This document shows positions 8,330 to 15,774 of a stretch of DNA of 35,506 nucleotides, in pieces. The notes below the pieces were generated by a model, which saw only the letters and a program-made list of their open reading frames with translations, made no database searches and was not told where the DNA came from. The number at the start of each line of letters is the position of its first letter. Positions within the stretch are counted from its first letter, which is position 1. The position numbers were made by a program, and so were the translations under genes. Source of the DNA: a virus; the IMG/VR virus record IMGVR_UViG_3300036985_004569, positions 1 through 35,506 of that record; one strand, written 5' to 3'.

Positions 8330-9240
8330 CACCAGCCCCACCGCTCTGCGCAGATGGGGCCGATGCCGCGAGCGACGCTCTCCGGGTTGGTCAGCTCGCG
8401 GCCGCAGCAGGAGCACTGGCCGAACTCGTGGCCGTGCGCCGTGGCGGCGGCGGCCGGGTCGGCGGCCACGCGGGCGACCGTCTCGCTGTCCGCTGCGGTG
8501 CAGTCGCGCGACGTGATGAACTTGTCATCCTGCGTGATCTTGCCGAGGTAGGTGTCGTCCTCGGCGCGCACGACGTAGATGCAGCCCGCGTTGCGGCCCG
8601 TGTCCGGGGCCAGCGAGAACTGGATGTTGGCGACGCGCAGCTTGGGGCGCTTCAGGTGGCGGACGGCACTGGCGAAGCCCTCGCGGATCTTGGCCAGCGT
8701 CAGGGTGGCAGCGCCGCCCTCGCGATCGGCCTTCTCGCCGGCCCACTGCGCCCGGCGGGCGGCGGACTTGGCGGCGGCGCTGCGCGCGGCGGCCTCCTGC
8801 CTCTCGGTCAGGCTGCCGTACTTGATCAGCGAGGCCAGCAGTTCCGCGTGGAAGGTGAAGTCGCCCTTCACCGGCTGGCGGAGCCACTCGGCCTCGACGG
8901 GGTTGGCATCCAGCCACGCGGCGGCCTGCTCGGCGGCGCTGGCGGCGGCCTTCGCCTTGCGGGCGTCGGCACCGTCGCGGGCCTTCTCGCGCTGCTCGGA
9001 GCTGGTCTTGTACCGGCGGGTGCCCGCACCCTTGCAGGCGAAGCAGTCGCCGATGACGCGCCCGCTGTAGCCCACGAAGCGGCCAGTGCCACGGCACTTG
9101 TCGCAGGGCTCCTCGTAGGTGATGGCCGAAGTGACTTTGGCCGGGGCCAGTACGCTGCGGGCGAAGGCGTCCGCGTCGCCGAAGATGTCAGAGAAGTCGT
9201 CGTCGAGGGCGTCGTGCGAGCAGTCGATAAGGTTGCACAT
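8329..9240 (-). CDS. Zn-binding protein with DnaJ-like zinc finger and DUF6011 C-terminus
   Basis: Protein of 303 residues, ATG at 9240 with GGAG eight bases upstream, first gene after promoter P2. The N-terminus has a DnaJ-like zinc centre: CDKCRGTG (Cys46, Cys49) and CFACKGAG (Cys66, Cys69). The middle is long, Ala-rich and helical. The C-terminus holds CSCCGRELTNPES and GIGPIC (Cys276, Cys279, Cys297), the DUF6011 zinc-binding signature. Phage proteins with this tail are common; the function is unknown, with DNA/RNA binding or an adaptor role plausible. It heads the operon 9240-6021. Confidence 0.8.
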   Translation of the reverse strand: MCNLIDCSHDALDDDFSDIFGDADAFARSVLAPAKVTSAITYEEPCDKCRGTGRFVGYSGRVIGDCFACKGAGTRRYKTSSEQREKARDGADARKAKAAASAAEQAAAWLDANPVEAEWLRQPVKGDFTFHAELLASLIKYGSLTERQEAAARSAAAKSAARRAQWAGEKADREGGAATLTLAKIREGFASAVRHLKRPKLRVANIQFSLAPDTGRNAGCIYVVRAEDDTYLGKITQDDKFITSRDCTAADSETVARVAADPAAAATAHGHEFGQCSCCGRELTNPESVARGIGPICAERWGW

Positions 9241-9267
9241 GGTGTAGGTCTCCGTTGCTGATGCCCC

Positions 9268-9296
9268 CCTTTAAAGCAGGTGCTTGAGGGTGTCAA
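9268..9296 (-). promoter_or_regulatory. Early promoter/operator cassette P2
   Basis: Minus strand: TTGACA (9291-9296), 17-base spacer containing AAGC-ACCT-GCTT, then TAAAGG (9268-9273), then GGGGGCATCAGCAACGGAGAC as leader (quoted in part) up to the DUF6011 gene. It lies directly downstream of a terminator hairpin at 9308-9329, so the operon starts independently. Confidence 0.8.
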
Positions 9297-9300
9297 TCGG

Positions 9301-9329
9301 AAAAGTTGGGGCGGCCCGAGGACCGCCCC
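9301..9329 (-). terminator. Rho-independent-like terminator after the 71-aa gene
   Basis: On the minus strand GGGGCGG (9323-9329) pairs with CCGCCCC (9308-9314) across a short loop, followed by AACTTTT. It lies between the 71-aa gene stop (9337) and promoter P2. Confidence 0.7.
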
Positions 9330-9336
9330 GTGGGTG

Positions 9337-9552
9337 TTAGGCGGGTGCGCCCCACCCGCCGTTGAGGAAGCAGTGGCTCTCGGCATCGTAAACCGAGGCA
9401 TCTTGAGCGAACGCTCCGGTTGCGATCAGGCGCATTGCCTTGGCGGTGCCGGTGGCGAGCTTACCGCGGCCCCACCACGCTTCGTAGTCGCCTACCGGCC
9501 ACGTGGCGGGGATGATCACAACGTCGGCGTTGTAGTCGTCGTAGGTATTCAT
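9337..9552 (-). CDS. Small unknown protein, 71 aa, single-gene cassette
   Basis: ATG at 9552 with AGGAG upstream, directly after promoter P3 and followed by a terminator, so it is a single-gene transcription unit. Acidic, Trp/Tyr-rich: begins MNTYDDYNADVVIIPATWP, with YEAWWGRGK in the middle and NGGWGAPA at the end. No family recognised. The one-gene promoter-terminator unit is a moron-like arrangement. Confidence 0.65.
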   Translation of the reverse strand: MNTYDDYNADVVIIPATWPVGDYEAWWGRGKLATGTAKAMRLIATGAFAQDASVYDAESHCFLNGGWGAPA

Positions 9553-9584
9553 GTCAGGGTCTCCTTTTTGTTGCTGACCAGTAC

Positions 9585-9613
9585 CTTTTAAAGCACCCGC
9601 TTGATGGTGTCAA
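9585..9613 (-). promoter_or_regulatory. Early promoter/operator cassette P3
   Basis: Minus strand: TTGACA (9608-9613), spacer of 17 with AAGC-GGGT-GCTT, TAAAAG (9585-9590), then a GTCAGCAAC leader. The TGA stop of the VRR-NUC gene lies inside the -35 hexamer (9610-9612). The loop bases are the complement of those in P1 and P5, which keeps the arms. Confidence 0.8.
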
Positions 9614-9891
9614 CCCCTTATTTTTGCAACGATTTCGTCCAGCTCCGCCTCGGAGTGCGCCACGAACACCGGAATGCCGTCGGCGCGCATGCGCTCAATC
9701 TCGCGTGTTTGCAGCTTGCTCAGCCGATCGCCCGCCGCCTTGATCTCGATGAAGGCGAAGCGCGGCCCGTCCCACCACACGAAGCAGTCGGGGCACCCGC
9801 TGCGCCCCTCCCAGCGCACCTTCCGGTACTGGCCGCCACTCTTCTGCACGACGTGCTTCAGGTGGTCCTGTAGTTTACCTGCGGGTGTCAT
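9610..9891 (-). CDS. VRR-NUC domain nuclease
   Basis: Stand-alone PD-(D/E)XK nuclease of the VRR-NUC type, 93 residues, usual for phage members. Visible active-site positions: GCPD (Asp35), FIEIK (Glu49, Lys51) and a conserved Gln61 in LSKLQTREI. VRR-NUC proteins cut structured DNA such as flaps or junctions; in phages they sit beside a PolA-type polymerase and an SF2 helicase. The start at 9891 meets the end of the polymerase gene (TGATGA-type overlap). Expected to need Mg2+ and to act in replication or recombination. Confidence 0.9.
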   Translation of the reverse strand: MTPAGKLQDHLKHVVQKSGGQYRKVRWEGRSGCPDCFVWWDGPRFAFIEIKAAGDRLSKLQTREIERMRADGIPVFVAHSEAELDEIVAKIRG

Positions 9892-11831
9892 CAGTCGAGC
9901 TTAGCGTATCGGTACATCTCGTGCCCGGCGGCGGCCAGAGGCAGGCCCGTGGACCAGCTCTCCCCGCGCGACATGATGGCGGAGAGGCCCGCCACCGTGT
10001 ACGCGGCCTCGTCCGGCGTCTCGCAGATCAGCTCGTCGTGTACGCGCACGCATACGGGGTAGCCCTGCTCCTCGGCGCGCAGCATGCCGCCCATGAAGAT
10101 GTCGCGGGCGATGGCCTGCACGATGTTCTCCACGAGCTTCCCGTAGTACGTGTCCAAGCGCGTCCACTGCCTCGTGTACTGGTTGGTGCCGTCGTACCAG
10201 ATCTGGCCCTCCTCGAGGGTCGCGTTGGGGTAGCTCAGGTAGCGGCCGGAGGGCAGCTTGATGCGCAGCCAGTCGCCCTGCATGTCGAGGTACAGGCCGC
10301 GCACTTCGCTCACCGTGGTGGGCTCGCGCAGCACTGCCTTGGCCGCGCGCTCCACGTCGTACCAGAGGGCCACCGTGGCCGGGTGCTGCGCGCGCCACGC
10401 GTGCACGAGGAGCTGGATGGCGTCGTCGCTCATGGCGTCGAAGACGGCCCCGCCCATCTTCCGGTAGGCGCCCACGCCCCCGCCATACCCGCCCGCCAGC
10501 TCGGGCACCTTGCCCTGCAGGTGGCGCTCAACCTTGGTGATGTCCGCCGGATCCTTGGAGAGGATGTGCCCGGCCGTGATCTTGTACAGGTCGTGCCCCA
10601 CGCCCCGATCGAAGGCGTAGAAGGCGTCGATCTTCCACTGCTCGCCGGCGAGCCACGCCAGCACGCGGCCCTCAATGTTGGACAGGTCGGCCACGACCAG
10701 CTTGCTGCCGGGCTCCGCCACGAGGCAGCCGCGCACGGCAGACGAGCACAGCTCGCTGACGTTCTCGAAGAGCAAGTCCTCGCAGTCCAGCTTCATGGCC
10801 TCCACGCCCTGCTCGATCTGCGCGAGTGGCATGGTCGGGCGCGGCAGGTTCTGCGGCTGGAAGATGCGACCGGCGTCGCGCCCCGTGCGCGATGCGCCGC
10901 AGAACTGGATGGTGCCGCGCAGCCGATCGTCGGCCGACGCAGAGTTCAGGATCACGCTGTACTTGGCGGGGCTCGTCGCCGAGGCCTGCTGGCGGATCTC
11001 CAGCAGCTCGCGCACCTTGGGGCCCAAGGTGCCGCCCAGCAGGGACGTCACGGTGTTCCTCGTCATGTCCTCGGGCGCGAAGTCGTGGTGGACAGCGAGG
11101 TAGTCCATCAGGCGCTGGCGCTGCGTCAGGCTGCCGACTACTCCGCCCGTGAGCTGATGGGTACGAGCGGCCAGAGATCGTGAAGTTCTTTGAAAAGCTC
11201 GAAGAGCTGATTGCGCGAGCTGGCGGTCAACGGCGACACCACGGTCATTAATTCTTTGGTCGCAGAGCCATAAGTTCCGCTCACGTGAATTACAATTCCA
11301 GCGTGGAAGCCGGCGGTATAGCTCTCGCATAGCGTCCACATCGAGGCGGGCGTATTCGATGAAGGCCTGCCAGTCATCTGGGTGCGTCTCCCTTGTTGAC
11401 CGGCGCAACTTGACGTTCTTCGCGCGCGGCTTGCAGAACAACTGTATCAGCTTTTTGCCCGCCTTGTCTTTAGCCTTGTCGGAGGGCACGCCGAGCACGT
11501 CGCAGAGCATGCCCAGCGAGGCCGGCAGGCTGTGCTGCAGGGCGATCACCATGGTGTCCGTAATCTTATCCACAGGTATATTTACGCCGCAATGGCGCAG
11601 CACAGTCCGGTCGAAGTGGCTGTTCTGGATGACGATCTCGTCGGCCGCGTCGATCATGCACTGCAGGCGCTCGCGCCAATCGGGCTGGTCCTGCGTCTCC
11701 CACACCGCGACCGGGTCGTCGTCCACGGCCACGGCCACGAGCATCACCTCCACCGCCTCGGCGTAGGCGTGCGTGCCGTGCGCGATGGGCACGGCAGAGA
11801 AAGTCTCGAGGTCGAGGAAGAGCGTGGTCAT
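9891..11831 (-). CDS. Family A DNA polymerase with 3'-5' exonuclease
   Basis: Phage PolA-type replicative polymerase, 646 residues, no 5'-nuclease domain. Exonuclease motifs: LDLE (Asp7, Glu9), NSHFD (Asn70, Asp74) and YARLD (Tyr160, Asp164), so proofreading should be active. Polymerase motif A is ADLSNIEGR (Asp382, Glu387, Arg389), motif B includes Lys441 and Tyr449-Gly450, and motif C is VRVHDE (His598-Asp599-Glu600). This is the short polymerase that accompanies DUF2815 and DUF2800 proteins in many phages. ATG at 11831 overlaps the HTH gene stop as TAATG. It is a core replication gene, co-transcribed with its neighbours. Confidence 0.96.
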   Translation of the reverse strand: MTTLFLDLETFSAVPIAHGTHAYAEAVEVMLVAVAVDDDPVAVWETQDQPDWRERLQCMIDAADEIVIQNSHFDRTVLRHCGVNIPVDKITDTMVIALQHSLPASLGMLCDVLGVPSDKAKDKAGKKLIQLFCKPRAKNVKLRRSTRETHPDDWQAFIEYARLDVDAMRELYRRLPRWNCNSRERNLWLCDQRINDRGVAVDRQLAQSALRAFQRTSRSLAARTHQLTGGVVGSLTQRQRLMDYLAVHHDFAPEDMTRNTVTSLLGGTLGPKVRELLEIRQQASATSPAKYSVILNSASADDRLRGTIQFCGASRTGRDAGRIFQPQNLPRPTMPLAQIEQGVEAMKLDCEDLLFENVSELCSSAVRGCLVAEPGSKLVVADLSNIEGRVLAWLAGEQWKIDAFYAFDRGVGHDLYKITAGHILSKDPADITKVERHLQGKVPELAGGYGGGVGAYRKMGGAVFDAMSDDAIQLLVHAWRAQHPATVALWYDVERAAKAVLREPTTVSEVRGLYLDMQGDWLRIKLPSGRYLSYPNATLEEGQIWYDGTNQYTRQWTRLDTYYGKLVENIVQAIARDIFMGGMLRAEEQGYPVCVRVHDELICETPDEAAYTVAGLSAIMSRGESWSTGLPLAAAGHEMYRYAKLD

Positions 11832-12124
11832 TAGCGCTTGCCGTGCAGGATCTCGCTCACGCGCCCAATGTTGATGCCGTGCGTCTCGGCGATCTCCTGC
11901 ATCACCATGTTCGGGTTGGCGGCGACCATGTCGCGCACGCTCCGGCGCACGGCCGCAGTCACACGCAGGCTGACGACGGGCGCACGCTCGTAGCTGCGGC
12001 GGCGCGTCTCCTGCGAGAGCGCGTTGATCTTGGCGGCAAGGTAAAGCTGGCGCCGGGCGAGCGTCTTGCTCTCCTCGGTCAACTCAGTGATCAGGTCGCG
12101 GATCTCTGGAATAGTACGTTTCAT
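11831..12124 (-). CDS. Small HTH protein upstream of the polymerase
   Basis: 97 residues from ATG 12124 (MKRTIPEIRD) with GGAGGG upstream. The N-terminal half is helical and charged. The C-terminus has a helix-turn-helix-like stretch: VRDMVAANPNMVMQEIAETHG, with INIGRVSEILHGKR as recognition helix and tail (quoted in part). Similar proteins sit next to polymerase genes in related phages. It may bind DNA as a small regulator or replication accessory. The start lies beside an inverted repeat (GCTGATAAC/GTTATCAGC) that could be its own operator. Confidence 0.75.
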   Translation of the reverse strand: MKRTIPEIRDLITELTEESKTLARRQLYLAAKINALSQETRRRSYERAPVVSLRVTAAVRRSVRDMVAANPNMVMQEIAETHGINIGRVSEILHGKR

Positions 12125-12125
12125 G

Positions 12126-12170
12126 GCTGATAACCCTCCGTTCAGAAGGACCGTGCCGCAAGTTATCAGC
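12126..12170. repeat. 9-bp inverted repeat upstream of the HTH gene
   Basis: GCTGATAAC at 12126-12134 and GTTATCAGC at 12162-12170 are perfect inverted arms separated by 27 bases. They lie immediately upstream of the HTH gene ATG and resemble the ATCAGC leader box of the early promoters. Candidate operator or RNA hairpin. Confidence 0.6.
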
Positions 12171-12215
12171 AACGAAGGGAGACACCCAACGCGCGACACG
12201 GCCCGCCTGAAAGGA

Positions 12216-12252
12216 GGGTGCGGGGGACAGCTTCCATCCGCCCCTCGCACCC
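12216..12252 (-). terminator. GC-rich hairpin after the GapR-like gene
   Basis: GGGTGCG (12216-12222) pairs with CGCACCC (12246-12252) and the stem extends inward through further G-C pairs. It lies 11 bases after the GapR-like stop in the minus direction. There is no clean U-run, only TCCTTTC, so it may attenuate or mark RNA processing rather than terminate fully. Confidence 0.4.
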
Positions 12253-12262
12253 CCGTATAGCC

Positions 12263-12520
12263 CTAGACTAGGTCAAGGCCAAGCGCTCTCTTGTAGAGGT
12301 CGAGGATCGCCTCCATCTCGCGCCGATCGTCCGGCGCCATCTTACGCAAGCGCACGATCTGGCGCATGATCTTGGCGTCGTAGCCGAGCGACTTGGCCTC
12401 GAGGTAGACGTCCTTGACGTCGTCCGCGATGCCCTGCCTCTCCTCCTCGAGCTCCTCGAGGCGCTCGATGAGGAGCCGGAGACGATCGTCCTCGTCCCCG
12501 TTGTGCCCGATGCCCGCCAC
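12263..12520 (-). CDS. GapR/DUF2312 family DNA-binding protein
   Basis: 85 residues, normal for the family. It begins MAGIGHNGDEDDRLRLLIER; the coiled-coil core (IERLEELEEERQGIADDVKD), the VYLEAKSLGYD segment and the C-terminal EAILDLYKRALGLD match DUF2312/GapR. Family knowledge: GapR in Caulobacter is an essential nucleoid-associated protein that encircles overtwisted AT-rich DNA and stimulates topoisomerases ahead of replication forks. Its place between the HTH and DUF2815 genes suggests a role at the phage fork or in transcription-replication control; this is inference. The ATG at 12520 overlaps the end of the DUF2815 gene. Confidence 0.9.
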   Translation of the reverse strand: MAGIGHNGDEDDRLRLLIERLEELEEERQGIADDVKDVYLEAKSLGYDAKIMRQIVRLRKMAPDDRREMEAILDLYKRALGLDLV

Positions 12521-13119
12521 TAGAACAGATCCTCCGCCTCGGCCACGGCCTGCGCCATGCCCGCGAAATCGTCCGCCGTGGCGGGAGCGGATCCGCCGCC
12601 GAAGGCCTCACCGTCGGCCGCGAACATGGCGCCCAGAATTGCGCACGAGATGCGGTTACCGTCCTCGCGCAGGAGCGGGTAGATTTCCACCCTGACGTGC
12701 GCGTAGCAGCCGCTGTAGAGCTTGCGGCGGATGCCTGCCGCGTCGAGGGGCTTCGCGTACTCGTCGAAGCAGCCGGGCTGCTTGTCCTGCGGCGCACTGG
12801 CGCCGAGGCTGTACTTGCCCTCGAAGCCCTTGTGCGGCTCACCCTTCAGGTTGCGGTAGTCCTTCTTCAGGAACGCCACGCGGCCCTTCTCGCTGAGCAT
12901 GCCCAGCACGGTGCCCGCCTTCTCCTTCCACTGCGTGGTGGCCACCTCCTTGATGGCCGCCTCGATCAGGGCCACGTCGGGATCCGTGGGTTCGAGGATG
13001 ACGCGCACGCCGAAGCTGGGCTTGCCGCCGTTGACCGATCGGGCCTCCGCCAGATCGACGAAGCCGAGGCGCTTATTCTTGAGCATCAGTGTGACTGCTC
13101 GCCGGGTTTCAGTAGCCAT
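12520..13119 (-). CDS. DUF2815 ssDNA-binding-like protein
   Basis: 199 residues, standard for DUF2815. Visible features are the beta-rich core (PSFGVRVILEPTDPD, KLYSGCYAHVRVEIYPL) and an acidic, Phe-ending tail (DDFAGMAQ...EAEDLF) like the C-terminal tips of single-stranded DNA-binding proteins. The family is an OB-fold ssDNA-binding partner of the DUF2800 nuclease and PolA polymerase in phages. No other SSB is encoded here, so it probably fills that role. It starts 4 bases after the DUF2800 stop. Confidence 0.9.
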   Translation of the reverse strand: MATETRRAVTLMLKNKRLGFVDLAEARSVNGGKPSFGVRVILEPTDPDVALIEAAIKEVATTQWKEKAGTVLGMLSEKGRVAFLKKDYRNLKGEPHKGFEGKYSLGASAPQDKQPGCFDEYAKPLDAAGIRRKLYSGCYAHVRVEIYPLLREDGNRISCAILGAMFAADGEAFGGGSAPATADDFAGMAQAVAEAEDLF

Positions 13120-13122
13120 TTT

Positions 13123-14337
13123 TCAGATCTCCAGATTGCGGAACTCGTCCGCTAGGTTCGAGACGGCCAGTGCTGGCCGCCTATCTGCCGCGGGTGCGAC
13201 GGATGGTTTGCCCTCCGAGCGCGTCATCAGGTCCACGACCCGCTTGAGGCGCTTTGGGGTGTCCTTGAGCAGCTTCTCGGCCGCCGTCGGACTAATCAGT
13301 TTCTGCACGTACATCTCCGCATCGCGCAGTCGGAATGACTTCTTCATGACCTCCTCGGCGAGGGCCTCGTCGGCCCACGCGCGGTTGCCCCTGCGGCCCT
13401 CCACGAGCTTCCAGCCGTCCAGTGGCTGACCGGCCAGCAGGCGGCGCTCCACCTCCGCGCGGACAGCCTTGCACCAGCCCTCCACGAGGTCAACCTTGCT
13501 CATGGCCACGGACAGGTAGTTCTCGCCAGTGTCGGCCTCGGGCGGCTCCGGCACAAACTCCGCGAAGTCCGAGGCAGTGGCCGGACCCGCAATGCTCGTC
13601 ACTTCACTGCGCAGGGCGGGGCACGTGGCCTTCGCCTTGCAGAAGCGGCACTGCTTCTCGCCGGGGCTCAGGTACATCCAGTCGAGCGTGTCCGTGCGGG
13701 CGTGTGCGTCCTGCGCATCCTGCGAGATGCCGGCGGCGGCCGCAGCCTCCAGACCGAACTCGCGCAGCGCGGAGACGGGGACGCACCACTCGCTGACGTG
13801 GTTCAGGCGCGGCTGGTGGATCACCATGGTCACGGACGTGACGTCGTCAGAGTACAGGCTGACCGCGTCCAGCGCGCCCAGAGCGTAGAGCTGGAGCTGC
13901 TCGTTGTTTTCTGCATCCACGCGGACGCCCATGCCATACTTGAGGTCGATCACGATCAACTCGCTGTCCCGCAGCACGATGGCGTCGGAAGTGCCGAAGC
14001 TCTCCGGCACGTCGATCACGGCGCTGAAGTCCACCCGCTCCTCCACTTGCAGGGATCCGCCCTCGGCGTACTGCCAGACGAGCTTGCAGTAGTCCACGAC
14101 GAAGTCCGCCATGTCCTGCGTGACCTTTATGGCGAAGCCGTCCACCACCTTCGTCTCGCCGACCGGGATGACGAACTCCGGGTCCGTCAGGACGGAGGCG
14201 GCCAGATCGTGCGCGCACGTGCCCTCCGCAGCGTATGCGCTGCTGGTGTCCGGGTAATCCGCCTCAAGGGCCAAGCTGCCGGGGCAGCGCATCCAACGGT
14301 GCGCGCCGCTGGGGCTGAGCCTTGCGTGCGCGCTCAC
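13123..14337 (-). CDS. DUF2800 family PD-(D/E)XK nuclease (Cas4/RecB-like)
   Basis: 404 residues. Active-site elements: a His43 region (GTCAHDLA), GTSDAIV (Asp118), LIVIDLKYG (Asp131, Lys133) and [10 protein letters not shown] (Gln147), the RecB/Cas4-type PD-(D/E)XK set. Cys18 (MRCPGS) with Cys230, Cys233 and Cys239 ([10 protein letters not shown]) could hold a 4Fe-4S cluster as in AddB and Cas4. DUF2800 proteins pair with DUF2815 in phage replication/recombination modules and are presumed exonucleases. The ATG at 14337 overlaps the upstream stop (ATGA). Confidence 0.92.
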   Translation of the reverse strand: MSAHARLSPSGAHRWMRCPGSLALEADYPDTSSAYAAEGTCAHDLAASVLTDPEFVIPVGETKVVDGFAIKVTQDMADFVVDYCKLVWQYAEGGSLQVEERVDFSAVIDVPESFGTSDAIVLRDSELIVIDLKYGMGVRVDAENNEQLQLYALGALDAVSLYSDDVTSVTMVIHQPRLNHVSEWCVPVSALREFGLEAAAAAGISQDAQDAHARTDTLDWMYLSPGEKQCRFCKAKATCPALRSEVTSIAGPATASDFAEFVPEPPEADTGENYLSVAMSKVDLVEGWCKAVRAEVERRLLAGQPLDGWKLVEGRRGNRAWADEALAEEVMKKSFRLRDAEMYVQKLISPTAAEKLLKDTPKRLKRVVDLMTRSEGKPSVAPAADRRPALAVSNLADEFRNLEI

Positions 14338-14771
14338 TTGAGGAGGCCTTCCAGAGCGGCCACCAGCTCGGCGGACTGCGCGGCGGGCACGTCCGTGGCC
14401 TTGGCCACGCCGAAGGTGTCCAGCACGGCCACCATGGCGTCCCGGCCCTTCAGGCGCACGACGGAGAGCACGAGCTCCTTCAGGCCGTCCGCGCTGATCT
14501 CAGAAAGACAAGGCGCAGTCTCCGCAGTCGGAGTACCCGGCGCGCTGTCTAACGTCGCTGAGGGGACATCCGCAGTCGATGCACTCGCGGGTGCGTTTCC
14601 CACGCTGGGCTCAAAGACAATCTCCGTGCCCTTGTTGGTGGGCAGGCCAACGCTCACGCTAACATCGACTGCTGTCGGGGCGGCGGGGACGGCCCGCAGG
14701 CCTTGGCCGATGGCCAGCAGCTTGTCCGACAGCTCAAGTATGCTGTGGCCGGTGACTTCAATCTTAAACAT
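14334..14771 (-). CDS. Unknown protein of the replication module, 145 aa
   Basis: ATG at 14771 ([19 protein letters not shown]) overlaps the upstream stop; its own stop overlaps the DUF2800 start. The N-terminal ~25 residues are a beta strand plus helix, then a Ser/Ala/Thr/Pro-rich linker (about residues 45-90) and a C-terminal helical domain ([16 protein letters not shown]). Similar N-termini occur in genes beside DUF2800/DUF2815. Possibly an accessory subunit; no motif for catalysis. Confidence 0.7.
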   Translation of the reverse strand: MFKIEVTGHSILELSDKLLAIGQGLRAVPAAPTAVDVSVSVGLPTNKGTEIVFEPSVGNAPASASTADVPSATLDSAPGTPTAETAPCLSEISADGLKELVLSVVRLKGRDAMVAVLDTFGVAKATDVPAAQSAELVAALEGLLK

Positions 14772-15036
14772 TACGGGTTCCTTCCAGTCGTTCAATGGTG
14801 GCGCGCAGCCTGTCGTTCTCGGCCTCCAGCGCGTAAATGGTGTCGTCCAGATTGCGAGCGTCGCGCTCGGCGTCGATGGCACGCTCCTGCGCGTCGTTCA
14901 CGCGGCCGTCGTTGTCATGCTCGGCGTCCTCCAGACGCTCGCCCACGGCGATGCACAGCTCGCAGTCGCTCTCGCGGGCCTCCTCGATGAGGCGCGCAGT
15001 CGTTGCGTCGCGCCAGTAGTCACGGTCAATCTTCAT
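14764..15036 (-). CDS. Coiled-coil protein, 90 aa
   Basis: ATG at 15036 with GGAGGAA upstream. Begins MKIDRDYWRDATTARLIEEA and has a CELC pair. From about residue 35 it is a continuous highly charged coiled coil (ERLEDAEHDN, then ALEAENDRLRATIERLEG with Leu/Ile heptads). Probably an oligomerising accessory protein. Overlaps the next gene by 8 bases. Confidence 0.65.
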   Translation of the reverse strand: MKIDRDYWRDATTARLIEEARESDCELCIAVGERLEDAEHDNDGRVNDAQERAIDAERDARNLDDTIYALEAENDRLRATIERLEGTRNV

Positions 15037-15047
15037 CGTCTTCCTCC

Positions 15048-15227
15048 CTAGAAGTTCCACGGCGTCGCGCCGTACTGCGCGGCGAGCTGGCGCGCCTCGC
15101 GCCGGCCGGCCACGTTAAAGCCAATCACCGGCGTGCGGTGGCCGTCCACGATGCGGTTGAGTTGGAGTGTGGGCGAGCGGGTCTTGGACCCGTTCGTGTA
15201 CTCGGCGGCGAGGGTGTTGCAGATCAT
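15048..15227 (-). CDS. Small unknown protein, 59 aa
   Basis: ATG at 15227 (MICNTLAAEYTNGSKTRSPT), preceded by GGAGAC and the shared ATCAGCAACGGAGAC leader box but without a TTGACA box. The C-terminus (VIGFNVAGRREARQLAAQYG) is a strand-helix pair. No family recognised. Lies after a strong hairpin and before the coiled-coil gene. Confidence 0.65.
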   Translation of the reverse strand: MICNTLAAEYTNGSKTRSPTLQLNRIVDGHRTPVIGFNVAGRREARQLAAQYGATPWNF

Positions 15228-15262
15228 GTCGTGTCTCCGTTGCTGATAAGGCGGGTGTGGGT

Positions 15263-15278
15263 GGGGGCCGAAGCCCCC
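15263..15278 (-). terminator. UUCG-loop hairpin after the 143-aa gene
   Basis: On the minus strand GGGGGC-TTCG-GCCCCC is a perfect 6-bp stem with an extra-stable UUCG-type tetraloop. It lies five bases after the stop at 15284. No U-run follows (ACCCACACCC), so it could be an attenuator or RNA-stability element. Confidence 0.55.
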
Positions 15279-15283
15279 GGTAC

Positions 15284-15715
15284 TCATGCAAAATGATAAT
15301 CGTAGATCTGATCGAATGGAACCGCTTCGCCTGCTTCGCGGGCCTCGTGACGCTCACGAGCGGCAAAATAACCGACGGCGTCCAGACCCTGATAAGCAGC
15401 CGAGCCATACGCCGGATCGACCTCAACCCAACGAGCGGCGTCCAGACTACGACCGGCGGCGACAGCGTCTTCGATACGAGCCTGAAGAGCGGCAACTGCG
15501 TCTTCAGCTTCGTTGTTCCAAAGACGCGCCCAATAACGAGCGCCCTCCTCGGCATCGTAACGCTCGGCATGATCCAGAAACGAATGAGCGTGCGCCCAAC
15601 GATGACCGGCTTCGTCTTCTGCCAGAACGTAAAAAGAACGACCGATGATGGCTTCGCCGTCTTCGTTAAGACCGAGCTGAACCAGATCGTCGCGGTGATA
15701 AAATGAAAGTGGCAT
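15284..15715 (-). CDS. Unknown acidic protein, 143 aa
   Basis: ATG at 15715 (MPLSFYHRDDLVQLGLNEDG) with ACGGAGAC upstream, first gene after promoter P4. Rich in Ala, Glu, Asp, Tyr and Trp. The N-terminal ~45 residues look like a beta-hairpin domain, and the C-terminal part is helical (ARLWNNEAEDAVAALQARIE). The codon pattern is less G+C-rich at third positions than in adjacent genes. No family recognised. Confidence 0.65.
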   Translation of the reverse strand: MPLSFYHRDDLVQLGLNEDGEAIIGRSFYVLAEDEAGHRWAHAHSFLDHAERYDAEEGARYWARLWNNEAEDAVAALQARIEDAVAAGRSLDAARWVEVDPAYGSAAYQGLDAVGYFAARERHEAREAGEAVPFDQIYDYHFA

Positions 15716-15741
15716 GTCGTCGTCTCCGTGGCTGATGCACC

Positions 15742-15770
15742 CCCTTAAAGCGGGCGCTTTAGGCTGTCAA
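15742..15770 (-). promoter_or_regulatory. Early promoter/operator cassette P4
   Basis: Minus strand: TTGACA (15765-15770), 17-base spacer with the perfect inverted repeat TAAAGC-GCCC-GCTTTA (running into the -10), TAAGGG (15742-15747), then the GGTGCATCAGCCACGGAGAC leader. It begins 4 bases after the primase stop, so the genes from 15715 onward have their own start. Confidence 0.8.
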
Positions 15771-15774
15771 GCGA

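Noticed and set aside
7591-9261. 556-codon plus-strand frame
   Set aside because: Antisense to the helicase start, the zinc-ribbon genes and the DUF6011 gene with recognisable motifs; composition is Ala/Gly/Val shadow-like.
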